Of a stretch of 64,000 nt of DNA, positions 9,187 to 19,674 are shown one piece after another. Positions within the stretch are counted from its first letter, which is position 1, and every line of letters begins with the position of its first letter. Below the pieces are notes generated by a model. That model saw nothing but the letters and a program-made list of their open reading frames with translations, searched no databases and had not been told where the DNA came from. A program made the translations under genes and the position numbers. This DNA is from Acidobacteriota bacterium. Lineage in GTDB: Bacteria > Acidobacteriota > Terriglobia > Bryobacterales > Bryobacteraceae. Location: assembly GCA_003223115.1 (NCBI GenBank), contig QHXW01000099.1:1-64000 (forward strand). The letters run 5' to 3'.

Positions 9187-9316
9187 TGACTTCCAGTCAA
9201 GCCGTTTATTTCCAACATCGGCTGACTCCCCAAAAACTGCGGCGCGGGAAGCCGGTAGTCGGCTGCGGTCGAAGTCACAGGCTGTTCCATCCGGCTCCGC
9301 CGGAGGCATGGCTGAC
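9187..9316 (-). repeat. 130-bp dispersed repeat, copy 1 (downstream of groL)
   Basis: This segment is about 97% identical by eye (four substitutions, no indel) to 56034-56163. It contains the perfect hairpin TCCGGC-TCC-GCCGGA at one end and an internal GCCGGTAGTCGGCTGCGG. Both copies start within about 20 bases of a gene end (groL, argF) and point the same way relative to that gene. It may be a transcribed 3' element, a terminator-like module or a small non-autonomous mobile repeat. Confidence 0.8.
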
Positions 9317-9333
9317 TCCTGACTTCTTCGGAG

Positions 9334-10977
<1,644 letters not shown>

Positions 10978-11295
10978 TTAGCTCGCCTTCTTCGCAACCT
11001 TGGGCTGAGCGTCAAGAATGCCGAGGACTTCGTCCTCACGCATGATCAGGTACTCTTCGCCATCCAGTTTGATGTCGCTGCCGGAATACTTTCCGAACAG
11101 AATGTGATCGCCAACCTGGACATCCAGCGGAATCACTTTGCCGTCTTCCAGCCTTTTGCCTTTACCGACTGCGACCACTTCACCTTCCTGCGGCTTCTCT
11201 TTGGCGGTGTCGGGAATATACAAACCGCCCTGCATCACTTCCTTGTCTTCAACTCGTTTCACAACAATACGATCGTACAGCGGCCGAATTTTCAT
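10978..11295 (-). CDS. groS: Co-chaperonin GroES
   Basis: A 105-residue 10-kDa chaperonin with [19 protein letters not shown] at the start, the mobile loop [38 protein letters not shown] and a normal length plus a short Lys/Ala tail. It caps the GroEL ring. GGAGG lies eight bases before the ATG. It is the first gene of a two-gene groS-groL operon with a CIRCE-like operator about 75 bases upstream. Confidence 0.99.
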   Translation of the reverse strand: MKIRPLYDRIVVKRVEDKEVMQGGLYIPDTAKEKPQEGEVVAVGKGKRLEDGKVIPLDVQVGDHILFGKYSGSDIKLDGEEYLIMREDEVLGILDAQPKVAKKAS

Positions 11296-11369
11296 GCTTC
11301 AACCTCCAAGTAATGAATTGATGGATTTGGGCTTAGGAACCGGTTTTGGCCGGCTCCGAACAATAAGTA

Positions 11370-11396
11370 TTAGCACACTCAGGTGACGAGTGACAA
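11370..11396 (-). promoter_or_regulatory. CIRCE-like HrcA operator of groSL
   Basis: TTAGCACAC - N9 - GAGTGACAA matches the CIRCE consensus TTAGCACTC-N9-GAGTGCTAA at 15 of 18 arm positions with exactly the canonical nine-base spacer. It sits 75 bases upstream of groS, just below an AT-rich stretch (11400-11450) likely to hold the promoter. HrcA repression of groSL is the expected control; hrcA itself is not in the window. Confidence 0.75.
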
Positions 11397-11694
11397 GATG
11401 TAACTGTAAGCTATTCATATAAAAGCTCTTATATTTATACTTGAAAGTGCTTAGTTTGTGCCTCAACTTAAAAGCGCCGAGTTGTCAATCACTTGAGAAC
11501 CCGATCGGTGTGCTGCAGCGAGCACCACGATGCCAATCACCACTCCGATCACGGGCGCAGACAATCTGGCGGCGAGAAATGCGTGCCGCGCAGCAGTGCT
11601 GAGAGTTCCCAGGCGCCCGACCATGCTCAAAAGTTGCGGGAATTTTTTCGGCTCAATACAATGACCGAGACAAAAGTCGCGGAGGTATTTCTTC
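11397..11694. other. groSL promoter region and leader of the AhpD-like gene
   Basis: The left half is AT-rich (11405-11460) and divergent from the AhpD-like gene, so it probably holds the groSL promoter. The right half has no convincing gene. A GGAGG at 11680-11684 serves the plus-strand gene starting at 11695. Confidence 0.4.
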
Positions 11695-12231
11695 ATGGCA
11701 GCAGTCAACCCCCTAACGAAAGACAAAGCGGCGCCCGAGGTACACGAGATCTTTGACAATCTCACGAAGTCGATGGGCTTCATGCCGAACTTCTTCGCGG
11801 CGATGGCGCACCGGCCGGCCGTGCTCAAACTTTTACTTCCGCTCTACGGCGCAATCGTCAACCAGGGCACCGTGGAACCGCGCTACAAAGAACTGGCTTA
11901 CTTGAAAACCGCACACATCAACGGGTGCGAGTATTGAACGCGAGCGCACACCGCTTCGGCGAAGCGGATTGGACTCACTGAAGAACAGATTGCCGCCATT
12001 GATTTTTACCGGCGCAGTCCGTTATTCGATGAGAAGGATAAAGCTACATTGCTCTATGCGGAGCGCGTCACCCGTGGTAGTTCGGCGTTGCGCGATCGTG
12101 CCATTGAAGAGTTGAAGAAATATTTCACAGAGGACCAGATCGTGGAGCTGACGCTGGTGGCCTGTGTGGCCAATTTCACGAACCGTTTCAACGACGCAAT
12201 GCAGCTCGAGCCTGACCTGGGCGTCCGTTAA
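11695..12231 (+). CDS. AhpD-like/carboxymuconolactone-decarboxylase-family protein, candidate selenoprotein (TGA = Sec81)
   Basis: One continuous frame of 178 residues plus stop carries a single in-frame TGA at 11935-11937. Before it the protein reads AHINGCEY, and after it TRAHTASAKRIGLTEEQIAA. The family's active-site motif is ExxCxxCxxxH, and the TGA falls exactly on the second Cys (C78-E79-Y80-U81, H85), giving a CxxU redox pair. The rest (SMGFMPNFFAAMAHRPAVL; VTRGSSALRDRAIEEL; ELTLVACVANFTNRFNDAM) is undamaged and of usual length. A 7-bp hairpin with a GGC loop starts 13 bases after the TGA. GGAGG precedes the ATG. The alternative is a TGC-to-TGA nonsense mutation or a sequencing error. 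Confidence 0.7.
11951..11967 (+). promoter_or_regulatory. SECIS-like hairpin after the in-frame TGA
   Basis: CCGCTTC-GGC-GAAGCGG forms a perfect 7-bp stem with a triloop starting with G. The loop begins 20 bases after the TGA. Bacterial SECIS elements are usually described as a stem-loop just downstream of UGA with the apical loop about 16-37 bases away and a G in the first loop positions, which this meets. The same bases encode a conserved part of the protein, so the hairpin could be coincidental. Confidence 0.5.
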
Positions 12232-12250
12232 GGCGCAGGCGACTCTCTCT

Positions 12251-12262
12251 CGCGCGCGCGCG
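12251..12262. repeat. (CG)6 dinucleotide tract
   Basis: A TCTCTCT run followed by six CG dinucleotides lies in the short gap between the AhpD-like gene and the NIPSNAP gene. Alternating CG can adopt Z-form DNA; no function is implied. Confidence 0.6.
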
Positions 12263-12288
12263 TGGTTGTGGTTAATTAGAGGTTCCCT

Positions 12289-13074
12289 TTGAATCGAAGA
12301 TCATTTATCGAAGTTTTGGGAGGACTGGGAATGTTGGCAGCCGCACGCCCCGCCGGCGCAGCCGGAGACAAGCGTAACGGATTCTATGTGCTCGAAAGTT
12401 TCAACATGAGGCAAGGCTCGCAGATGGTTCGCATGCACGATCATTTCAATAAGGTCGCACTGCCCGCGCTCAAGCGCGTCGACTACACGGGCCCGATTAT
12501 TTATCTGGAAGCCTTGGTCTCACCGCACATGCCGCAACTGGTGTCGATCCACGGATTCAAGTCACTCGATGATCTGTGGCGTGTGCACTCGCGTATCAAT
12601 GGCGACCCGGAACTGGTGAAGGCCTTCGAGCAGTGGGAAGCCGGCGATGATCCCGCCTTCGATCAACAGAACGCAGTGCTGCTCCAGTCCACAGATTACA
12701 GTCCGGAAGTGGCGGCGTCCGCTGGGCCGCCTAAGGCGCCCCGCATTTTCGAGCTGCGGGTTTACCATTCGCCGACGTGGCATCAGCTCAAGGCCTTGCA
12801 TGAGCGCTTCGCTGGCCCGGAAATCCAGATCTTTCATCGCGTGGGCATCCACCCGATTCTGTACACCTCAACGCTGATTGGGCCGAACATGCCCAACCTG
12901 ACTTATCTGATTCCGTTCGACAGCCTAGCTGAGCGCGAGAAGGCCTGGAACGTGTTCGCAGCCGATGCGGAATGGGTGAAGGTCCGTAAGGAATCCATCG
13001 AGAAACACGGACAGATCAGCAGCATCATTCAGATTGCGTTGTATAAGGCCACGCCTTATTCGCCAGTGCAATAA
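12289..13074 (+). CDS. NIPSNAP-domain exported protein
   Basis: A 261-residue protein with an N-terminal export signal (MNRRSFIEVLGGLGMLAAARPAGA). It carries two ferredoxin-like NIPSNAP repeats, about 30-127 (FYVLESFNMRQGSQ) and about 150-256 (RIFELRVYHSPTWHQLKAL). The start is a TTG with GAGG six bases upstream. NIPSNAP proteins are widespread in acidobacteria, and their biochemical role in bacteria is not settled. The gene follows the candidate selenoprotein by 57 bases on the same strand and may be cotranscribed with it. Confidence 0.85.
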   Translation: MNRRSFIEVLGGLGMLAAARPAGAAGDKRNGFYVLESFNMRQGSQMVRMHDHFNKVALPALKRVDYTGPIIYLEALVSPHMPQLVSIHGFKSLDDLWRVHSRINGDPELVKAFEQWEAGDDPAFDQQNAVLLQSTDYSPEVAASAGPPKAPRIFELRVYHSPTWHQLKALHERFAGPEIQIFHRVGIHPILYTSTLIGPNMPNLTYLIPFDSLAEREKAWNVFAADAEWVKVRKESIEKHGQISSIIQIALYKATPYSPVQ

Positions 13075-13108
13075 CCAGTGGCGCGGGGCGAATGGCCTGG
13101 CACCCGAA

Positions 13109-15445
13109 TCAGAACGTGAATTTGACCGCCAACTGAATATTTCGTGGTCCCCCGCCCCCCAGGAATGGATTGCCGGTTCCGACATCGGGTGTCGCGGTGA
13201 TGGGAATGGAGCCGATGCCGCGGCCGTTCGCGTCCGGCAAACCACCGCCCAGGAAGTCCACTGCGAAACTCGGCAGTAGCGGTTGGTGAAATTCGGATGA
13301 TTGTAGAGATTGAAGAAATCGATCCGGAATTGCATCTTCAGCTTTTCACCGATGGGCGTATTCTTGACCAGCGACAAGTCGAAATTCTTGTAAGTCGGGC
13401 CCGCGAAGGCATTGCGTCCCAGGTTCCCGAAGTGCTGCATGCCGCTCACGCAGCCACCTGCCTCCGGATCCCAGGTGCAGGGCACGGCAAAAGCCGACGC
13501 GTTCAGGAAGGTGGTGGGCAGATGGCGTCCCGCAAACGGATTTCCCACGACATCAGGCCGGCCAAAGTACTCGTCGCTGCCGTTGAAATCGCCTTCAAAT
13601 AAATAATTGATATTCACCGGCTGCCCGGTCTGTATGGCCAAAATTCCATCGAGCGCCCACCGGAAAGCAGCATCTTTGTAGTTTTGCGATTTGGGGAACT
13701 CAGACAGGAAATTCCAGGCGAATCTCTGTCGCGTATCGAAATTCGAGTTGGCGCGCTCGCCGTTCGGGTTGAAGCTGTTATCAGGCTGCGTGGCGTTGGG
13801 AACGAAATCCTGGCCGTCGGATGCCGTGTCGATGGAATGCGACCAAAGTGTAACTGATCATGGACGTCAGCCCGTGAGCATTGGTCCGCAAGCTGAGTTG
13901 CAATCCGTTGTAATTGGAGGTGGCGCTCGATTCGAACTGGTTGATGTACACGAAATCCGGGTAAGACAGCGAACCGCCGCCGATGCTCTGGTTCAGATCG
14001 CGGTAGCGGAAAAGTTTATGGCCGGATGAACCCACATAACCAATCTGCAGCGCCATGCCCGCCCCAAGCCGCTGCTGAACGTTGAAGTTGTAGTTCTGAA
14101 TGTAGGGCGTGCGGATTTTCTGGTCGACGGTGAAGATGTCGCTAGCGGAGAACTTGCTGAAGACCGGAGGAGCGCAGGATTGCATGTTAGGAATCGGAAC
14201 GTCCGCGCCCGTGCACGGGCCGGGTATCACCGCAAGCGCAGCGCTGCCGCTGAACAGTACCGGCGCTGAGCCACCGATGTCGTTATAAGCCGGACCGGGA
14301 TTGAACGTGTTCCACGGCAATTGGCCGGCGAAGAAATCCTGTGAAAATACGTCGTAGAACATACCCCATCCTGCGCGCACCACGGTTTTGCCGCTACCGA
14401 ACAGGTCGTAGGCGAAGCTGGCCCGCGGCGCAAAATTATTCAAGTCGTGGGGATAAAGCTGGTTGACCTGCCTGGGGCCGGGAATCGAAGCGTCGAAAAT
14501 GCTGAAGCGATGTCTCTCCTCGCCGATCACCCCGTAGTAGTCCCAACGCAACCCGGCGTTGAGGGTGAGCCGCCTGGTGAGCTTGAAATTGTTCTGCACA
14601 TAGAACGCGTGATTGTTCTGAAACGTGCCGCGCCGCGAATCCCCTTGCGCCTCGTGATTGGAAGTGGTCAGGCTGCCGCCCGGTTGTCCCGCCAGGAAAC
14701 TCGCCAGATCGGGAAACAGCAGCCGGCCGCGATAGCCGTTGTCGAAAAAGCCGTTCACGAACGTGCGTCGAAATTCATAGCCCCATTTCCAGTTGTTGCG
14801 CCCGGTGTTGTAGGATGCATTCGTCACCCACTGCCAGTTGGTGTCGACGCGGCCGCGCGGAAGCGAAGTATTGGACCCCAGAGTGGACTCGCCGCTCACC
14901 AGAATTTCAGGCAGCCCCGTATCGTTACCTTGGGAGTTCAGACCGACGGAGCGTGGATCAAATTTTCGATCTTCCGAGAAAAACGTCTCGGCGAAGCGGT
15001 TGTATCCGGCCCGAAATTCGAGAAGCAAGCGCGGGGTAATGATGTGTGTCAGCGAAATGGAAACCAATTGAACCCGGGTGGGAGTGATGGTGTTATAGCC
15101 CGGCAAAATTCCACCGCCAACCAGCGCCAGTGGAAAACTCTGATCGCTATCACCGAAAAAATAGCGGCCGGTAAGCACGTCGCCGGCGCCCAGGTGCTGA
15201 TCGATTTTACCGATCAAGCTGTCCACGCGGTTCGAGAAGCGGGTGGTCGCCAGAACATTGTTGCCATTGGCATCAGTCGCGATATTGGGCTGGGGCCAGG
15301 GATGGCGCGCCAGCAGGTTGGCGATCACCGGATTTTCACCGCCGGCGTTGACGACTGTGTCCGAAGCCAAGGCCGCTGAAATCTCGCTGTCCGTCGGGAC
15401 ATGGCCCTGGCTCATCGCGCCTCGCCGAATCGCGGAGTGCACCAC
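13109..15445 (-). pseudogene. Oar-like TonB-dependent outer-membrane barrel, truncated and frameshifted
   Basis: The minus strand from 15445 to about 13840 encodes the barrel of an Oar/TonB-dependent receptor-like protein (VDSLIGKIDQHLGAGDVLTGRYFF; LTLNAGLRWDYYG; NNFAPRASFAYDLFGSGKTVVRAGWGMFYD; IQNYNFNVQQRLGAGMALQIGYVG, read in pieces). A frameshift near 13830 is followed by the barrel end in another frame (TYKNFDLSLVKNTPIGEK, FRIDFFNLYNHPNF), with another shift before the terminal GGGGPRNIQLAVKFTF at 13109. The signal peptide, carboxypeptidase-regulatory domain and plug are absent at the 5' end. It is a remnant of what was probably a polymer or siderophore uptake receptor. Confidence 0.8.
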
Positions 15446-15494
15446 GGCTTAGTTGTGCGTGCGATTCAGGCGAGACAATGAAGGCCGACGTGGC

Positions 15495-16673
15495 TCACTG
15501 CTTGAGCCTGGCGTGCTGCTTCAGAATCTCCCGCACGCGATCCATCGGCAGCGCTTCTACCTTGTGACCGTCGCGGCCCACCATGGTTTCCGCCGCGGCC
15601 ATAGCATTAATGATGGCCTCTTCGGTAGCCTCGACCGTGGCTTCGAACAGCGGATTCATGCGCCCGTTGGGAACCATCGTGAGCTGTGAGGTGGCCGTGT
15701 CGGCGTCTGCGGCGGCGTTGGCGGTTGAGAAAGCGATGAACAGATCGCCCGACCCGTTGCCGGAGGTGCTGCCGTCACGCGCCAGGCCCATGGTTGCTCG
15801 GCGAGCTAGGCGCTTCAACTGATGCGGGAGCAGCGGCGCATCGGTGGCGATCACGATGATGATTGAACCCGTGTCGTCCTGGCGGATGAAGTCGCCGACT
15901 TGCGCGGTCAACTGCTTCTGTAATTCCTGGCCCACCGGCACACCGGCAATGTGAAGCTGGCCGCGCCCGCCGCAATTGCACTGGACCAAGACACCCACCG
16001 TGTAGCCGCCGGCCTTCTGGTCCAGCTTGCGGGAAGACGTCCCGATGCCGCCTTTGAAACCGAAGCAGATCATTCCAGTTCCGCCGCCCACGTTGCCTTC
16101 CGTGACCGGTCCCGGCGATGCGGTATCGAGAGCTTCAAAAGCGTTTTTCGGCTTCACGTGCAGCCCGTTGACGTCGTTCAGGAATCCGTCATAGGTCTCG
16201 GCCACCACCGGCATGGCCCACCAGACGCCCGTTGGCGTTCGCTCCACGTGCCGGGCCACCAAGGCATCGCGCACCACCCCCACGCTGTGCGTGTTCGTGA
16301 TCATCACAGGCCCTTCCAAGAAACCGGATTCCTCAAGCCACGGCGTGCCCGTCATCTCGCCATTTCCGTTGAGTGAGAACCACGCCCCGAATACCGGATC
16401 GGTCCAATCTCTCCCGCGCGGCAGGACAGCGGTCACCCCGGTGCGAATAGGACCACTACCAACGACCAGCTTTCCTTCGCCTTGAATGATGGTGCTGTGG
16501 CCCACTTTGACACCCGCGACGTCGGTAATGGCGTTCAGCGGACCCGGCGAACCCTCAAACGGGATGCCGGCGTCTCGAGCCCGTGGTTTTTCCGCGGCGG
16601 ATCCGGCAAAGGAGCACGCGAAAATCAAAACGGCGAGCGTTAGTGTGGTGCGGCAGTTGCGGCGGTTGCTCAT
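15495..16673 (-). CDS. P1-family (DmpA-type) aminopeptidase, exported
   Basis: About 392 residues from the ATG at 16673, chosen because it gives a clean signal peptide (LTLAVLIFACSFAGSAAE). The body shows the S58/P1 fold signatures GPLNAITDVAGVKVGH, RTGVTAVLPRG, ITNTHSVGVVRDAL, VTEGNVGGGTGMICFGFKGG and GNGSGDLFIAFSTAN. In DmpA-type enzymes the precursor self-cleaves at a Gly-Ser bond in GSGD to free the N-terminal nucleophile Ser, and that motif is present. Known members release N-terminal amino acids, including D-amino acids or beta-peptides. It lies just after the broken Oar gene on the same strand. Confidence 0.9.
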   Translation of the reverse strand: MSNRRNCRTTLTLAVLIFACSFAGSAAEKPRARDAGIPFEGSPGPLNAITDVAGVKVGHSTIIQGEGKLVVGSGPIRTGVTAVLPRGRDWTDPVFGAWFSLNGNGEMTGTPWLEESGFLEGPVMITNTHSVGVVRDALVARHVERTPTGVWWAMPVVAETYDGFLNDVNGLHVKPKNAFEALDTASPGPVTEGNVGGGTGMICFGFKGGIGTSSRKLDQKAGGYTVGVLVQCNCGGRGQLHIAGVPVGQELQKQLTAQVGDFIRQDDTGSIIIVIATDAPLLPHQLKRLARRATMGLARDGSTSGNGSGDLFIAFSTANAAADADTATSQLTMVPNGRMNPLFEATVEATEEAIINAMAAAETMVGRDGHKVEALPMDRVREILKQHARLKQ

Positions 16674-16765
16674 GGCACGTTCGTAAATATGCGGATCATT
16701 TCCGCATAGGGAATGGCGTCGCTGAATCCGGGACCCGCCATCTCCTGAATCCATTTCAGGATGCT

Positions 16766-17617
16766 CTAATCGTCACTCTGGAAAATTCCGCTGATGGCCC
16801 CCAGCGGACTACGCTCGTCGCCACCCGTGCGCGCGGGCGCCAGTTCTCGACGCAGCTTGTTCACCGTCATGCTCTGGACGATGACGCGGCCCGGGCCTGT
16901 CATGGTGGCGAGGAACAGACCTTCGCCGCCGAACAGCGCCGTCTTGATGCCGCCCACGAACTGGATGTCATAGTTAACAGATTCATCAAAGGCCACGATA
17001 CAGCCGGTTTCGATCTGTAATGTCTCGGCGGCGGCCAGGTTGAACTCCACGAAGTCGCCACCCGCATGAATGAAAACCGTGCCGGGACCGGTAAACTTTT
17101 CGAGGATGAAACCTTCACCGCCAAAGAAACCGGCGCCCAAATTTCGCACCAGCGCCACGTTGAACTGTATCGTGCTCTGCGCGAACAGAAATGCGTCGCG
17201 CTGCGCCACAATACTCTGGCCGGCCGCCAGTTCGAAGGCCTGAATCTTTCCCGGGTAGTTTCCCGCGAATCCGATTTCACCTGGACCCACGCTGTGAAAG
17301 TAGGTCAGGAACAGCGACTCTCCAGTAATGGTGCGCCGAAACGCGCCCAGCAGTTTTTCACCAAGTGTCGCGCCGCTCATACGCGTTTCCCACTGCACGT
17401 TCGCCGTTTTATAAACCATTTTGCCGGCCTCGGCATAAATCTCCTGGCCGGGCTTCAGCCTGACGCGCGCCACCTGCAGATTGTCGCCCTGAATGGTGTA
17501 ATCGAGCGGCTCCGCAGCGGTGGTTGCGCCCGCGCCAGAACCCACCGGACGCCCACACCCGCCGCAGAACTTCGCCTCATCCGCAATCTGTGCCCCACAA
17601 TTTACACAAAAGGACAT
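16766..17617 (-). CDS. AIM24/TIGR00266-family protein with N-terminal zinc ribbon
   Basis: A 283-residue protein. Residues 1-28 form a zinc ribbon (CVNCGAQIADEAKFCGGCG), followed by a short linker and an AIM24-type beta-rich domain from about 38 to 262 (YTIQGDNLQVARVRLKPGQEI, GEKLLGAFRRTITGESLF, GPGEIGFAGNYPGKI, FDESVNYDIQFVGGIKTALFGGEGLFLATMTGPG in pieces). The family is common but has no defined biochemical role in bacteria. It faces the hemerythrin gene divergently, with only about 56 bases between the starts. A small hairpin, TGCGGA-N5-TCCGCA (16690-16706), lies downstream. Confidence 0.88.
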   Translation of the reverse strand: MSFCVNCGAQIADEAKFCGGCGRPVGSGAGATTAAEPLDYTIQGDNLQVARVRLKPGQEIYAEAGKMVYKTANVQWETRMSGATLGEKLLGAFRRTITGESLFLTYFHSVGPGEIGFAGNYPGKIQAFELAAGQSIVAQRDAFLFAQSTIQFNVALVRNLGAGFFGGEGFILEKFTGPGTVFIHAGGDFVEFNLAAAETLQIETGCIVAFDESVNYDIQFVGGIKTALFGGEGLFLATMTGPGRVIVQSMTVNKLRRELAPARTGGDERSPLGAISGIFQSDD

Positions 17618-17673
17618 ACCAGAAGAGTATCTGGAACTTGCCGGTGGAAGTCAAAATCGTTACACAATGGTAC

Positions 17674-18126
17674 ATGCTTCGAAATCCAGCGCTTATCCCG
17701 CTTTCGCAGCAGCACCACAATGGGCTGTCACTGTGCGTCCTGACAGAACGGGCCCTCCAGGCCGACCGCACCATTGGAAACGTCGGCAAGCTGGCGCGGC
17801 GCGCTGTTGACCGCTATGAAATCGAGCTCAGCAACCACTTTGCCATCGAAGAAGAAGTTCTGTTCCCTCTCATCGAAAAACATCTCGAGAAGATGCCGAT
17901 CATTGCCGAACTTATTTCCGATCATCGCGACATGGAAGCCATGATTGGCCGCTTGCGTACGGACCCCTCGACCGAGCTGCTGCAAGATTTCTGCGCGCGT
18001 CTGGCGCAGCACATTCGCCGCGAAGAGCGTGATTTGTTCGAACAAGTCCAGCAGCGCTTGCCCGAAGACGCACTCGCAGAGGCCGGTAAAGAAATTGACG
18101 CCCGAGCAGTGCGTGTTTGCCTTTGA
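17674..18126 (+). CDS. Hemerythrin-domain (HHE) protein
   Basis: A 150-residue four-helix protein with the His/Glu ligand pattern of a diiron hemerythrin: LSQQHHNGL, SNHFAIEEEVLFPLIEKH, ISDHRDMEAMIG and LAQHIRREERDLFEQVQ. The ATG at 17674 is the first that places the His motif near the N-terminus; an upstream in-frame ATG at 17524 would add 50 residues unlike the family. Members bind O2, NO or iron in the cytoplasm. Nothing in the context narrows the role further. Confidence 0.85.
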   Translation: MLRNPALIPLSQQHHNGLSLCVLTERALQADRTIGNVGKLARRAVDRYEIELSNHFAIEEEVLFPLIEKHLEKMPIIAELISDHRDMEAMIGRLRTDPSTELLQDFCARLAQHIRREERDLFEQVQQRLPEDALAEAGKEIDARAVRVCL

Positions 18127-18185
18127 CAAATTCCTGGGTCGCGGTATTATCTTGAATACCCCCCGAGTAAGAATTTGAAGGACGC

Positions 18186-19085
18186 GTGGAATCCACAGAA
18201 GAACAGATCATTCTTGAAACAAAGCTCGATGGAATCGAACGATTCTCACAAGGCAAAGTCCGCGACGTTTATCGCATTGACGATCGCCTGCTGATCGTCG
18301 CCACCGACCGTATCTCAGCCTTCGATTGCGTGCTGCCCACCGGAATTCCGGACAAGGGACGTGTGCTTACGCAGATCTCGGTGTTCTGGGTTGATTTTTT
18401 GCGCGGCGTTACGCCCACGCACTTGCTGAGTGCCAGCGTCGATGAGTATCCGGCCGAGCTCAAGCCGTTTCGCAATCAACTCGAAGGGCGCTCCATGCTG
18501 GTCAAGCGCGCCGAGATGGTGCCCATTGAGTGCGTGGCGCGCGGATACCTGGCGGGATCCGGCTGGAAAGAATATCGTATGAACGGGATGGTGTGCGGCA
18601 TTCCGCTTCCGAAAGGCCTTCGTGAAAGCGACCGCCTGCGCGAGCCTATCTTCACCCCCGCCACGAAAGCTCGAGCCGGCCACGACGAGAATATTTCCTT
18701 CGAGCGCATGACGTCGATCGTGGGTAGCGATGTCTCGAAGCGGCTGCGTGATTTCACCCTGGAAATCTACACCAAAGCGGCGCGCTATGCCGAGTCGCGA
18801 GGCATCATCATCGCCGACACGAAATTCGAATTCGGTTTTATCGGCGGCACGCTGGTGCTGGGCGACGAGGTGCTGACGCCCGATTCCTCGCGCTTCTGGC
18901 CGCAGGATGAATATCAGCCCGGCCGCGCGCAAAATTCTTACGACAAACAATTCGTGCGCGATTATCTTGAATCCATTCACTGGAAAAAGCAGCCTCCGGC
19001 GCCCGCGCTGCCTGCGGACGTCGCGCGCAAGACCAGCGAGAAATACCGGGAGGCCTACCGCAGGTTGACCGGCAAGAACCTATGA
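18186..19085 (+). CDS. purC: Phosphoribosylaminoimidazole-succinocarboxamide synthase
   Basis: A 299-residue SAICAR synthase that joins CAIR and aspartate using ATP in purine synthesis. Diagnostic stretches are GKVRDVY (23-29), LIVATDRISAFDCVLPTGIPDKG, VPIECVARGYLAGSGWKEY, DTKFEFGFIGG and LVLGDEVLTPDSSRFWP. The start is GTG with GAAGGA just upstream. Length is typical of the long (yeast-like) PurC form. It leads a plus-strand run, with its TGA overlapping the cvpA ATG. Confidence 0.98.
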   Translation: MESTEEQIILETKLDGIERFSQGKVRDVYRIDDRLLIVATDRISAFDCVLPTGIPDKGRVLTQISVFWVDFLRGVTPTHLLSASVDEYPAELKPFRNQLEGRSMLVKRAEMVPIECVARGYLAGSGWKEYRMNGMVCGIPLPKGLRESDRLREPIFTPATKARAGHDENISFERMTSIVGSDVSKRLRDFTLEIYTKAARYAESRGIIIADTKFEFGFIGGTLVLGDEVLTPDSSRFWPQDEYQPGRAQNSYDKQFVRDYLESIHWKKQPPAPALPADVARKTSEKYREAYRRLTGKNL

Positions 19086-19660
19086 ACTGGCTGGACATTG
19101 TTCTGCTGGTCCTGATTGCGGGCTCGATTCTGCTGAGCGTTCGCAAAGGCTTCTCGCGCGAGCTAGTCGGGTTGATCTCGGTGATCGTGGCGCTTTTTTG
19201 CGGGCTCTGGTTTTACGGTTCGGCGGGCTCATTTCTGCTGCCGTATGTCAGCTCGAAAGACGTGGCCAATTTCTGCGGCTTCATTCTGATCTTTTGTGGA
19301 ATCCTGATCGCTGGCGCGCTCATTGGAATTCTGCTCAGCCGGCTTCTGAAGGTCGCCGGCCTTACCTGGTTTGATCGCATTTTGGGTGCGGGATTCGGCG
19401 CTGTCCGCGGCCTGGTGTTAGCCGTGGCCCTGATTTTGGCGATTGTGGCATTCGCGCCTGGGTTGCCTGGCGGTGGCCCCCCGGGGGCCGTGGTGAACTC
19501 GAAATTCGCACCCTATGTAATCGACACGGCGCATCTGTTTGCATCGATGGCGCCCCGCGAGCTGAAGGACGGTTTTCGAAAACGCTACGACCAGGTAAAG
19601 AACATCTGGGATAATGCGTTGAAAAAAAGCGCGCGGCAGACGGCCGGCTCCGTAGTCTGA
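19082..19660 (+). CDS. cvpA: CvpA-family membrane protein
   Basis: A 192-residue protein with four hydrophobic segments (WLDIVLLVLIAGSILLSV, ISVIVALFCGLWFYG, FCGFILIFCGILIAGALIG, FGAVRGLVLAVALILAIVAF) and the family start of RKGFSRELVGLISV after helix 1. CvpA proteins are inner-membrane proteins linked to colicin V production and envelope stress; their mechanism is unclear. The ATGA overlap with purC implies translational coupling, an association also seen near purine genes elsewhere. Confidence 0.9.
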   Translation: MNWLDIVLLVLIAGSILLSVRKGFSRELVGLISVIVALFCGLWFYGSAGSFLLPYVSSKDVANFCGFILIFCGILIAGALIGILLSRLLKVAGLTWFDRILGAGFGAVRGLVLAVALILAIVAFAPGLPGGGPPGAVVNSKFAPYVIDTAHLFASMAPRELKDGFRKRYDQVKNIWDNALKKSARQTAGSVV

Positions 19661-19674
19661 ATGCAGGACGAGAG

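Noticed and set aside
11463-11828. Minus-strand frame overlapping the start of the AhpD-like gene
   Set aside because: No family resemblance, and it overlaps the strongly supported plus-strand gene.
14447-15379. 310-codon plus-strand frame opposite the Oar remnant
   Set aside because: The minus strand encodes recognisable beta-barrel sequence over the same bases, so the plus frame is a shadow.
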